The notes below the pieces were generated by a model. That model was not told the origin of the DNA, did no database searches, and saw only the letters and a list, made by a program, of their open reading frames with translations. A stretch of DNA of 60,877 nucleotides from Candidatus Kuenenia stuttgartensis. Lineage in GTDB: Bacteria > Planctomycetota > Planctomycetia > Pirellulales > UBA1268. A program made the translations under genes and the position numbers. Below, piece after piece: positions 1 to 8,030 of this stretch; positions within the stretch are counted from its first letter, which is position 1; every line of letters begins with the position of its first letter. The stretch covers positions 1-60,877 of the forward strand of contig CAMBSN010000005.1 of the NCBI GenBank assembly GCA_945870505.1, in the 5' to 3' direction.

Positions 1-150
1 GTAGATATCGCCGGCGATGACGATGGCGTGAGGTTTCGCGTCGGTGGCGATCCGGACGAGTTCCTCGAGGGCATGCGACTGCGCGTCGAGCAGGTCGAAT
101 CCGGCGAAGACGCGCCCGAGGTGCCAGTCGGCGGTGTGCAGAAAACGCAT
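1..150 (-). CDS. sbcD: SbcD exonuclease subunit, N-terminal fragment
   Basis: Only the first 50 codons are inside the window; the gene runs off the left edge. The ATG is the complement of 148-150. The reading frame begins MRFLHTADWHLGR and ends AGDIY at the edge. This is the start of calcineurin-type metallophosphatases of the SbcD/Mre11 family: the D-x-H pair (Asp8, His10) and the GD of the second metal-binding motif are both present. SbcD pairs with the ATPase SbcC to open hairpins and trim double-strand ends during DNA repair. SbcC is not visible here and would lie further left if the genes are linked. A general metallophosphoesterase cannot be fully excluded from 50 residues, but TADWHLGR is characteristic of SbcD. 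Confidence 0.85.
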   Translation of the reverse strand, partial: MRFLHTADWHLGRVFAGFDLLDAQSHALEELVRIATDAKPHAIVIAGDIY

Positions 151-352
151 GCCCAACAGTCTACGGCCCAGGCCGCCACGGCAGGCGGAGGGATTGGTGC
201 GCAGATGGCGACCATGCGGCGATCCTGCCCCCGCGAGACGACTCGCACCGAGCCCGCAGCCAGATTGGGGTCGTGCGGCTGAGGCACTTCCTGAACGCGA
301 CAAATCTGGCGGTTGAAACAGCTTACACCTGAACCTCGCGTTTCGTCGCGGC

Positions 353-640
353 ACCGCAGCCGGCCGGAGACATGCTCGGCGCCGGCGGGAATGAGGTCTC
401 CGACCCACCTGCGGTGTGTGAGTTCTCTGCTCAAACGCTTCGGAGCAACCGCTGCGGGGCACAAGTCTCACCGGCTTCTGCGCGTGCCTCCGATCCGACT
501 GCTCCCCCTTCCGGAATCACACCCGAGCCCAATGCGAACGGGGAATACACACAGGTTGAAAACCTGTGCTACGAGAGGCTGCGACGGGCATGGGCAGCCC
601 CGAGCCTCGTGAACGCCTCAACTTCACGCGTGAGCCGTCT
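353..640. repeat. Composite dispersed repeat, copy 1
   Basis: This fills most of the gap between sbcD (ends 150) and the gene ending at 656; no gene is seen in 151-655. The stretch 353-573 matches 35088-35283 almost base for base, except for about 25 extra bases near 395-420. It contains a CACAGGTT-gaa-AACCTGTG palindrome at 550-568. The tail (GACGGGCATGGGCAGCCCC, then CCTCGTGAACGC) matches 35513-35545, so this copy retains only the right end of the terminal-inverted-repeat element that is longer in the other copy. Confidence 0.85.
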
Positions 641-655
641 GAGCCAGTCCCCGGC

Positions 656-2644
656 CTATGGCGACGGCATCTCCCAGGCCGTTTGGAGCGAGACGCCGTT
701 GTCATCGGCGCGGAGTGTCGTCGCGCCCACGCCGAACATCCCCCCCATCTCCTCGTCGCTCGGCAGGAGTTTCTGCACGCCCGCGAGCAGGTCGCGGTAG
801 GGCTCCTCGACATCCTCCGGCACGAGCGATAGCACCATGTCGCGGAGCACGCCCAGCGTGCCGCCCGCCCGCGAACTGTCGCTGACGCCGAACATCCGCG
901 CCGGCTCGAGCGGCAGCAGGTCGGCGGCCCGGCGTGGTACGTCGCTCTCGCGAAGCGACGATTCGCCGGCGGGTGGGTTGCGGATCGCGGTCAGCGTCTT
1001 CTCCAAGGAGTCAACGCCGATGCCGACCACGAGGTGGTCCTGGCCGAGGAACACGGCGGGGCCGTCGGGAATGCGGACGCCGCGAAACCCCTGTTCCTCC
1101 TGGAGATTACCGCCGGCCATGCCCGCGAGCCGCTGTAGGATCTTGCCGAACGGGGCGTCATCGGTGATCTGCCAGACGACCGCCACGCGGTCGGCAATCT
1201 GCCGCGCCTGCTGACCGCCGTCCCGACCGCGTGCCCGACGTGCCTCCGCGAAGGCCTCTGCCACCCGGGGCGGATAGCTCACGATCCAGTGGCGGCTGCC
1301 GAGCGACGTGAGCAGCCGAGGCAGTTCGACCCCGAGCCATCCCTGGGCCTGCATCTCGACGGCTGCGAACATGTTGGCCGCCTGCTCTCCGTCACGTTGG
1401 CTGACGGCAAACTCTTTCACCGTCTCGTAGGCCTTGCCGAGGTCGAGCGAGATCTGCGTGAAGTCGATCGCCTCACGGGTGACAAACGACGGCACCTCGG
1501 AGGCATCGCACTCCTGGTCGAGGATCCGCATCAGGCTGGTGCGTGGGGCAGGCAGTGACGCGAATATCCCGCTGCGATAGTGGCCCTCGTCGAGCGTCTG
1601 CCGCCAGGCGATCGGCCCCAGCGTGTCTGCCCCGATCATGGCAAGCCCCGCCTTGGTCGGTTCGTCGCCGAAGTTCACGAGAACGCGTGGATCGATGACC
1701 ACGTCGAGCAGCGGCAGGCCTGAGGGAAGCGTCCCAGCCATGCCGGGAGTCTCAAGCACCTCCGCGAGCGGTGACCGACCCGTGTCCGTATGGGCGGCGA
1801 GGAATCGCTCGAAGGTCTCCTTGGCCTCATCAGCTCCGCCTTCGGTGTCGAAGTCCCGCTCCTCCGCCGCTTGCTGTGCCGCGGCGGCCGTTGCCGGTAG
1901 CGTCTGTCCGACGACGAGGCGGCCTCCCAGCCGCGCGAGGAAGCCGTAGGTGTGTCCGGTCTTCACCAGCGTGGCGTTGCGGACCCGCTCCTGGAGTTCT
2001 GCGAGCCGCTTCTCAATCGCCTCCTCGTCATCTTCTTCGATTTTCACGTCGCCGAGGTCGAGCCCAGTCGGGTCGATTCCCATCACCGGCTCGACCATCC
2101 AGAGCACCTCGTGGCCCGCCATCTCGAGATCGACCCGCCTGGTCGTGCCAGTTTCGTCCTTGACGATGTCCTCCTCCAGTTTCCGCTGTGCGGCCGTGAC
2201 CATTCGGGCCGCCGTCTCCTCGCCCGGCTCGAGCCACATGAGCATCATGACGAGAGGGGGCAGGCCGGCGTCCCGCTGGCGAAGCACGAAGCCGGCGCCG
2301 ACGTCCCCTCGAAAGGCGGCAGAAAGGTCCTCGGTGCGCAGGTCGTACCGACCGAGGGCTTGATCGAGGTCCTCGAGGTTGCCCGCCGCTCCATCCGCGC
2401 GGACCTTCTCCAGCAAGATCTTCCCGAATCCCTGCAGCCGCGTTTCAGACAGCGCCGCCGCGCCGAACTTCGTCCGCGCCCGGATCGCCTCGAGAAACTC
2501 CGTTGGCTGCGGCATGCGGAGCATCACCGCGGTCCCCTCCGGGAGGCATTCCCAACTGGGCCGCAGATCGCCAGCGCTGGCGAGCCTGGAGGTGGCGGCG
2601 AGCAGGAGGACGACGGACGCGAGCCAGCCGGCGCGGAAGCGCAT
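656..2644 (-). CDS. Secreted DUF3352-like protein of unknown function
   Basis: This 662-residue protein has a clear signal peptide (MRFRAGWLASVVLLLAATSRLASAG, cut after about residue 24). No catalytic motif is visible. The mature part is a long alternation of alpha and beta segments and resembles, in style and in its opening (a proline-rich 'P-x-G-T' start followed by an amphipathic helix), the exported protein encoded at 20192-22528. I group both loosely with DUF3352-type planctomycete proteins, by inference only. An AAAGGA ribosome site lies 8 bases before the ATG. It is the last gene of a minus-strand operon, 53 bases after the HtrA-like protease gene, so the three exported products are probably co-expressed. 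Confidence 0.75.
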   Translation of the reverse strand: MRFRAGWLASVVLLLAATSRLASAGDLRPSWECLPEGTAVMLRMPQPTEFLEAIRARTKFGAAALSETRLQGFGKILLEKVRADGAAGNLEDLDQALGRYDLRTEDLSAAFRGDVGAGFVLRQRDAGLPPLVMMLMWLEPGEETAARMVTAAQRKLEEDIVKDETGTTRRVDLEMAGHEVLWMVEPVMGIDPTGLDLGDVKIEEDDEEAIEKRLAELQERVRNATLVKTGHTYGFLARLGGRLVVGQTLPATAAAAQQAAEERDFDTEGGADEAKETFERFLAAHTDTGRSPLAEVLETPGMAGTLPSGLPLLDVVIDPRVLVNFGDEPTKAGLAMIGADTLGPIAWRQTLDEGHYRSGIFASLPAPRTSLMRILDQECDASEVPSFVTREAIDFTQISLDLGKAYETVKEFAVSQRDGEQAANMFAAVEMQAQGWLGVELPRLLTSLGSRHWIVSYPPRVAEAFAEARRARGRDGGQQARQIADRVAVVWQITDDAPFGKILQRLAGMAGGNLQEEQGFRGVRIPDGPAVFLGQDHLVVGIGVDSLEKTLTAIRNPPAGESSLRESDVPRRAADLLPLEPARMFGVSDSSRAGGTLGVLRDMVLSLVPEDVEEPYRDLLAGVQKLLPSDEEMGGMFGVGATTLRADDNGVSLQTAWEMPSP

Positions 2645-2697
2645 GACGAATCCTTTCGCAATGGAGAGATCGTGGGCCGATGGAGTCGGCCGGCCCG

Positions 2698-3654
2698 CTA
2701 CGGCGCCGCTTTCGCCCCCTCGGCCGCCGTCCCATCGGCTTGATGCGGAGGGGGCAGGTAGGTGACGCCGTTCTGGGGCTGCGACTCGTCGTAGGGATAC
2801 GTGTCGCGATGGACGATGAAGTCGATCAGTTCGTTGGCGGGGATGCCGAACGCTAGACCCTCGAAGACGGCCGCCCCCGCGCAGGCGACGGCGACCACCT
2901 CGCCGCGGGCGTTGAAGATCGGCCCGCCGCTGTTGCCCGGGTTGATCGCCGCGTCGGTCTGGATGAGCCGCATCTGGTCGATGGTTCGCGTCGTGCTGCT
3001 GACGATGCCCTGCGTCACGCTCCGCTCGAGGCCTGCCGGGTTGCCGATCGCGAACACGAGGTCACCGACGCGGAGGTCGTCGCGGTCGTTGATCACGACC
3101 GGCTCCGGCAGCCGCCCCTTGGTCTCCTCCGGATCGACCTGGAGGATCGCAAGGTCGCGGAGCGGCTGCAGCGCGACGATCTTCACCTTGCGAAACTCGG
3201 TCTTCTCGAAGCCCTTGTCGGTCTTGCGGAAGAGCGTCACCTGGATTCGCGTGTTGTTCTCGACGACGTGGTAGTTGGTCACGAGGTGGCCGTCCGGGCT
3301 GATGAGGAAGCCGGTGCCGAGGCCGCCGGGATTGCGGACCATGACCACCGCCTCGCCAAACCGCTTGACCAGCTCCGGCACCTCGCGGGCCTCGAGCCTG
3401 GCGGTGCGGAAGATGTCGTGTTGGCTCTCCTCTCCCCCCTCGGCCTCCGGCGCTTCGGATCGGACATCGAGCAGCTTCTTAGCCGGAATCTGCAGCACGT
3501 CAAAGCCGAGGTCGAGTACGACGCCGTCGTCGTTTCGCCGCAGGAGCGGGGCCGTCACCCGGCTTCCGCCGACGACTGTCACGGTCACCATCTCAGCCGC
3601 ACCGACCCAGCCACACCAGGCCACGGCCACCAGAAGAAGCCACCGCGCGGTCAT
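2698..3654 (-). CDS. HtrA/DegP-like exported serine protease without PDZ domain
   Basis: This 318-residue protein begins with a signal peptide (about residues 1-20), then a roughly 80-residue N-terminal region and a trypsin-like S1C domain. The catalytic triad is readable: His129 in VTNYHVV, Asp167 in RDLAIL, Ser242 in NPGNSGGP. HtrA proteases normally carry one or two PDZ domains after the protease domain. Here the protein ends about 45 residues after the domain in a Pro/Ala-rich tail, so substrate sensing must differ. The likely role is periplasmic protein quality control or processing of a neighbour. Its ATG overlaps the stop of the upstream FG-GAP gene (ATGA at 3651-3654), implying translational coupling. 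Confidence 0.9.
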   Translation of the reverse strand: MTARWLLLVAVAWCGWVGAAEMVTVTVVGGSRVTAPLLRRNDDGVVLDLGFDVLQIPAKKLLDVRSEAPEAEGGEESQHDIFRTARLEAREVPELVKRFGEAVVMVRNPGGLGTGFLISPDGHLVTNYHVVENNTRIQVTLFRKTDKGFEKTEFRKVKIVALQPLRDLAILQVDPEETKGRLPEPVVINDRDDLRVGDLVFAIGNPAGLERSVTQGIVSSTTRTIDQMRLIQTDAAINPGNSGGPIFNARGEVVAVACAGAAVFEGLAFGIPANELIDFIVHRDTYPYDESQPQNGVTYLPPPHQADGTAAEGAKAAP

Positions 3655-5966
3655 CGTCCTGCCTCGCCTTGTTCTTCGGTGCGATCGTGTTCCCCATCGC
3701 CGTCGTGATGCTCAGGGTGCCCGTGGTTCTCGGGGCGATCCTCAGCCGACAGATAGACGACGAGCCGATCCTGGCTGATCATCGCCAGGTCGCGGTCACC
3801 GTCGCCGTCGGCGTCGAGCCCGGCGATTCGCCGCGGTTCCGGCACCATGTCCTTCGACTCGCCTCCGTCGTAGGGATACTTCCGGTCCTCGAATACCTTC
3901 CACGTCACCGACCGCTGCAGGCCTTCAGGCCGGCGGAGCAGAGCCGTGAGTTGGTGCTTTCGGTCGTCGCAGAGGGCCACGTCGTCACTACGATCGCCGT
4001 CGAGATCGCTGGCCAGGATCCGATGGATCGTCGACTCGCTGACTCCGCTCCGGCGGCCGACGCGGCCGTCGATGCTCTCGAGGAGTTTTAGCTCCCAGGG
4101 CTTGCCTCGCGACAGCCGCACCACGCGGTCCTGATCGACCAGCAGCAGGCCGAGGACGGGATCCCATCGCAGGCCGGTTCCGGCAGGCGGCTTGACGCTC
4201 GCCGCGACTCGCATCACGCCCGCCTCGTCGGCCGCGAGCCGATGGAGGAATCCTCCACCCTGCTCGAGCCCCCAGGCCTCGGCGGGTTGGCCGGCGACCG
4301 CGGGAAGCGGGAGGTAGCTGGCAATCTTTTGGCCTTCCGTCAGCATCACCTGATCAACCGGGTGGAGGTCGTCGCCGAGCCACTGGAGCACACCGTCGGT
4401 GAGCCGGGCCTTGCGAAGCCGACCATCGACTTCCAGCAGCAGATACTCGGAGAGATCGACCTTGGCGAGCAGCGCGGGAGTCTTCACGTCGGGCTTGCCA
4501 TCGACGAGCGTCACGAACTTGCCTGCCGTCGCGTAGGCATCCTGCACGAGCAGCGCGTCGCCGCCAAGCCACACGACCTGCTCGACCTTGGGGCCGAGGC
4601 CCGGATAGTGGGTGACGGCTGGCTCCGGCTTGTCGGCGGGCCAGACGAACAGGTCGAGGTCGGAGCCGACGCGCTGCGCCCACCAGACGGTCGAACCGAC
4701 CGAATCGAGGGCAAGGATCTTGCGGTCCTTCCCCTCGCGCTCCCACGGCTGTGGGTAGGTCAGCCGGCCGTTTTCCCAGCGGCAGCGATGCAGATCCGAG
4801 GCATCCTTCGCCCAGACGAGGAGCGTGCCAGGCTGACCAGCCGGCGCAGCCAGCGACTTCACGCCGCCGATCGAGGGAAACGATTCCTCGGCGAGCCAGC
4901 CGCCGGCACCGAGCCGGTGCATGCGAAGCCTGGGCTGCGCGGTATCGACGGCGACGATCGCAGGCACCGCCGCCACGCCCTCGCCCGCCAGCATGCCGCA
5001 CCAGCTGTGGCGGGCGGCGCCGACGAGCGGTAGCGCCTCCTGGCGGCCGACATCGGTCGGCTCGCCTTCGGCGACCTGATACCGCCGCAGCACGCCCTTG
5101 TCTGAGCCGCCAAGCAGGTAGACGTCGGCTGGCCCGGATGGGCGGGATCCGACCTGGAGCCCTTCGATCGGCTGATCGTGGAGGGTCTGTGCGGGCAGGA
5201 GACTGCCATCACCACCGCAGGGATACCAGCGGACGACCTGCCGGGCCACGCTCGACCACTCCACGAGATCCTTGTCGCCATCGCCGTCGAGATCGGCGAG
5301 GTGCCAGTCGAGGCGGCCACGATTCTCGCGCGGCGCGAGCCACACCGCCCGGCTGCCGCGGGTGAGCGGTAGCTGCTGGATGCCCTGCTCGCAGCTCACG
5401 AGCAGTTCGTGCCGGCCGCCGGATAAGTCGCGGACGAGCAGGCATCCCGATTTGCCGGTCGGCGTGCCAGCGAGCAGGTTCCAATCGCCGGTCTTCTTCC
5501 AGGCGGCTTTCGCGTCAACCGCCTTGTCTGCCGACTGGGAATAGATCGAGAGCCGGTTCGATGGGGCGGTGAGCACGAGCAGTTCGGGCCGGCCGTCTCC
5601 ATCGACGTCGTGGGCGACGGCATCGATCGGCATTTCGTCGATCGACACTTCGCCGTGCGTCCAGTCGGTCGCCAGCGGCAGTTCGTTGGGCCGATCCGGA
5701 TCGCCGGCGGAGTCGCGAACCCTGTCGGCCTCCGGCAACCAGCGGTAGAGGTCGAGTCGCGCCTGCCGCGGGTTGACCACGATCACGTCATCGCGGCCGT
5801 CGGCGCCGAGATCCGCGACGATCAGCCGCTCGGCCCGGCCCTCAAGCGGGATCACCCGCATGCCCTGCCAGCCGTCAAAGTCATGGGCCACGGCCCTGGC
5901 TGGAGACACGGCCGCGGTGGTGATCGCGAAGATGGTCGCTGCAATGCGAAACGGAAAGCAGTTCAT
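3651..5966 (-). CDS. Exported FG-GAP/VCBS repeat protein
   Basis: This 771-residue protein has a signal peptide (MNCFPFRIAATIFAITTAAVSPARA). It contains several calcium-binding FG-GAP/VCBS-type repeats with the D-x-D-G-D-x-x-D/E core: DVDGDGRPELL, DLDGDGDKDLVEW, DLDGDRSDDVA and DADGDGDRDLA. These form integrin-like beta-propeller blades. The C-terminal 30 residues are very rich in His, Asp and Glu, which could bind metal. No enzyme motif is seen. It is the first gene of an operon with the HtrA-like protease (4-base overlap) and the DUF3352-like protein, so a role in the periplasm or at the cell surface is likely; the ligand is unknown. Confidence 0.85.
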   Translation of the reverse strand: MNCFPFRIAATIFAITTAAVSPARAVAHDFDGWQGMRVIPLEGRAERLIVADLGADGRDDVIVVNPRQARLDLYRWLPEADRVRDSAGDPDRPNELPLATDWTHGEVSIDEMPIDAVAHDVDGDGRPELLVLTAPSNRLSIYSQSADKAVDAKAAWKKTGDWNLLAGTPTGKSGCLLVRDLSGGRHELLVSCEQGIQQLPLTRGSRAVWLAPRENRGRLDWHLADLDGDGDKDLVEWSSVARQVVRWYPCGGDGSLLPAQTLHDQPIEGLQVGSRPSGPADVYLLGGSDKGVLRRYQVAEGEPTDVGRQEALPLVGAARHSWCGMLAGEGVAAVPAIVAVDTAQPRLRMHRLGAGGWLAEESFPSIGGVKSLAAPAGQPGTLLVWAKDASDLHRCRWENGRLTYPQPWEREGKDRKILALDSVGSTVWWAQRVGSDLDLFVWPADKPEPAVTHYPGLGPKVEQVVWLGGDALLVQDAYATAGKFVTLVDGKPDVKTPALLAKVDLSEYLLLEVDGRLRKARLTDGVLQWLGDDLHPVDQVMLTEGQKIASYLPLPAVAGQPAEAWGLEQGGGFLHRLAADEAGVMRVAASVKPPAGTGLRWDPVLGLLLVDQDRVVRLSRGKPWELKLLESIDGRVGRRSGVSESTIHRILASDLDGDRSDDVALCDDRKHQLTALLRRPEGLQRSVTWKVFEDRKYPYDGGESKDMVPEPRRIAGLDADGDGDRDLAMISQDRLVVYLSAEDRPENHGHPEHHDGDGEHDRTEEQGEAGR

Positions 5967-6018
5967 GCCGGCAAGAATACTCCCACGACAGACCGGCTGC
6001 CACGAAGCCCGGGCTGGG

Positions 6019-7509
6019 TCATTCGAGCTCCGGGAGCATTTCCTCGGCGAGGGCTGCCTCGCGGAGCTTCTCCAGAGCCTTGGCCTCGATCTGCCGCACC
6101 CGCTCCTTGGTCACGCCGAGCGCCGAGCCGACTTCTTTGAGGGTCTGGGGCTCGTGCTGGTGGTCGAGGCCGTAACGGCGAACGATGATCGTCTGCTCTC
6201 GGGAGTCGAGCCGGTTAAGGAACTTGCCGACCTGGGCGAGCCGGTCGCTGGCCGCCATCCGCTCTTGGAGCTCGTCTGACCGCCGGTCGGCGGCTGACTG
6301 GAGGAGTTCCATGTCGGCGGCCCGGAACCGGTCGCGGTGCTTGTGCTCGTCGGGGATGGAGCGGGCGTAGTTCTTCATGATCGCCCACGACGCGTAAGTG
6401 CTGAACTTGTTACCACGGGCGTAGTCGAACTTCTCCACGGCGCGGATCAGCGACATGTTGCCGTCGCTAACGAGGTCGAAGAAGCTATCGCCGGGGGAGA
6501 CGCGGCGCTTGGCGATCGAAACCACCAGGCGGAGGTTGGCCCGCACGATGCGGTTTTTGATCTCGACGATCTCGGCGTAGATCCGCTCGATCTGATCCAT
6601 CAGCCGGGCGCTTGGCCGTTCGACATCCAGCTGTTCGCGGAGCGTCATCGCCTTGTGCTTGAGATAGTTGAACTTCCGGAACAGCCAGACCTCCTGCTCG
6701 CGAGTGAGCAGTGGCACCTCGTACAGGCTCGCCAGGTAGGCGGGCAGCCCACTGGGCCGCCGGACCCGCTTGGCGTCGGGGACACCGGGGAACGGCTGGT
6801 CGACCACCTTCTCCGCGCTTGTCCTCGAGAACAGGGCGTTGGGGATGTTGTCGAGCGGCAACTGGATCACCTGCTCGGCCCGCCGGGCCAGGATCACGCG
6901 GTAGATGCTTGCCTTCGACCGGTGGTAGCGGCGGGCGATGGACTCGACGGGCTCGCCGGAAAGATGGTGTTGGTAGATGCGGGCGCGGCTCTCTGGACGC
7001 AGGTGGCCGTCAGCCGTCGGAAACACGGCGGTGTCGGGGTGCTCCTGGTCGTACCGCTTGAGCGTGTAGCGGATCGTCTCCACGCTCCTGCCGAGCCGTT
7101 CGGCGATGCGACGATGCACGTCGGCGGGGCAGGCCCCCGCGACCGCGAGCCGCCGGGCCCACGAGACGATTTTCTCGTGCTCATCGTCGTTGAGTTGGCT
7201 GAACCTGCTGCCCCGCTCGATCCGCAGCGGATTCTCGAGGATGAACTGCTCGACGGCGCTGGCGAGGAAGCCGACCCGCCTTCGGCCGTCGACCGTGTAC
7301 CGCTGGGCGACGAGGCCATGGTCGCGCCACCGCGAGATCGTCTTCGTGGACACGCTGAACCGCCCGGCCAACTCCTCGATGGACAGCACGTGCTCGCCCG
7401 CCTGGACGTCGCCGCCCGGCGCAACCGAGGGTTGCGAGTTTGCGAGACCATCGGTGGTCACGTCTTCGAACAGTCGGATGAAGTTCTCACTGGTAGCACT
7501 GGAACGCAT
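6019..7509 (-). CDS. Sigma-70 family sigma factor with three N-terminal HTH segments
   Basis: The frame is open to 7698, but I start at the ATG ending at 7509 because AGGAG lies 7 bases upstream, giving 496 residues. From the N-terminus I read a MerR/excisionase-like HTH (43-90, with SIEELAGRFSVSTKTISRW), a second HTH-like helix set (110-153, with IAERLGRSVETIRYTLKRY) and a third (175-210, with SIARRYHRSKASIYRVI). Then follow sigma region 1.2 (about 258-286), region 2 (319-390, with ANLRLVVSIAKR, DLVSDGNMSLIRAVEKFD and FSTYASWAIM) and region 4 (433-482, with LGVTKERVRQIEAKALEKLR). Region 3 is reduced to about 40 residues and region 1.1 is absent. It is monocistronic. It should direct RNA polymerase to a specific promoter set, possibly recognising DNA or a signal through the extra HTHs. 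Confidence 0.92.
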   Translation of the reverse strand: MRSSATSENFIRLFEDVTTDGLANSQPSVAPGGDVQAGEHVLSIEELAGRFSVSTKTISRWRDHGLVAQRYTVDGRRRVGFLASAVEQFILENPLRIERGSRFSQLNDDEHEKIVSWARRLAVAGACPADVHRRIAERLGRSVETIRYTLKRYDQEHPDTAVFPTADGHLRPESRARIYQHHLSGEPVESIARRYHRSKASIYRVILARRAEQVIQLPLDNIPNALFSRTSAEKVVDQPFPGVPDAKRVRRPSGLPAYLASLYEVPLLTREQEVWLFRKFNYLKHKAMTLREQLDVERPSARLMDQIERIYAEIVEIKNRIVRANLRLVVSIAKRRVSPGDSFFDLVSDGNMSLIRAVEKFDYARGNKFSTYASWAIMKNYARSIPDEHKHRDRFRAADMELLQSAADRRSDELQERMAASDRLAQVGKFLNRLDSREQTIIVRRYGLDHQHEPQTLKEVGSALGVTKERVRQIEAKALEKLREAALAEEMLPELE

Positions 7510-8030
7510 GATCATTCTCCTGCCAGCAGCCGTGCCAGCCGTTGTGGCGAAGCATGGCAACTGCACGGGCTTAATGCCCGGGCACCCGCCCCGCTCCGAC
7601 CGAGTTGTGATCGAGACACACCGTCCCACGCGTGTGGCGGACATCCATGACCGCCGTCCGTGCCTGAGAACGTGCTCTTTATACGGAGGGGGGGCCACAC
7701 AGGTTCATGGACAACTGGGATTCTTGAGGATTTTTCAATTGACACCCGCGGCTTTGCGGTCCGGTTTCGATCCTAAGTCTTTTCCAGCAAGCGACTTACG
7801 GATGGCTCGGACGGCGACAGGATTCTCGTTTCCGGCCAGCACGTGGGCATTCGGACCATGAAATCAGCGGAAAAGTTTCACCAGACACTTTCGCTGAGGC
7901 GGGTTGGCGGCGGTGTCACGGAGAACTTTGGCATGCCGCCACCCGGTAGCGACGAATGTCTCCCCGACGAGACGAAAAGAAGTTTGGCGGCCACTGGGGC
8001 CGCTGAACGAACACGACGGGGGGAGGGCAG
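7510..8030. other. Divergent intergenic region, sigma factor / secreted protein
   Basis: This gap separates two divergent genes, so it should contain both promoters. I cannot place either promoter with confidence. The part nearest the sigma gene (7670-7740) is less GC-rich than the surroundings and contains TTATAC at 7679-7684. A short hairpin GTCTC-cccgac-GAGAC lies at 7958-7973. None of the dispersed repeats found elsewhere in the window is present here. No gene is supported. Confidence 0.4.

Noticed and set aside
7510-7698. Start of the sigma factor at 7698
   Set aside because: The extra 63 residues are Arg/Thr-rich with no domain, and AGGAG is positioned for the ATG ending 7509.
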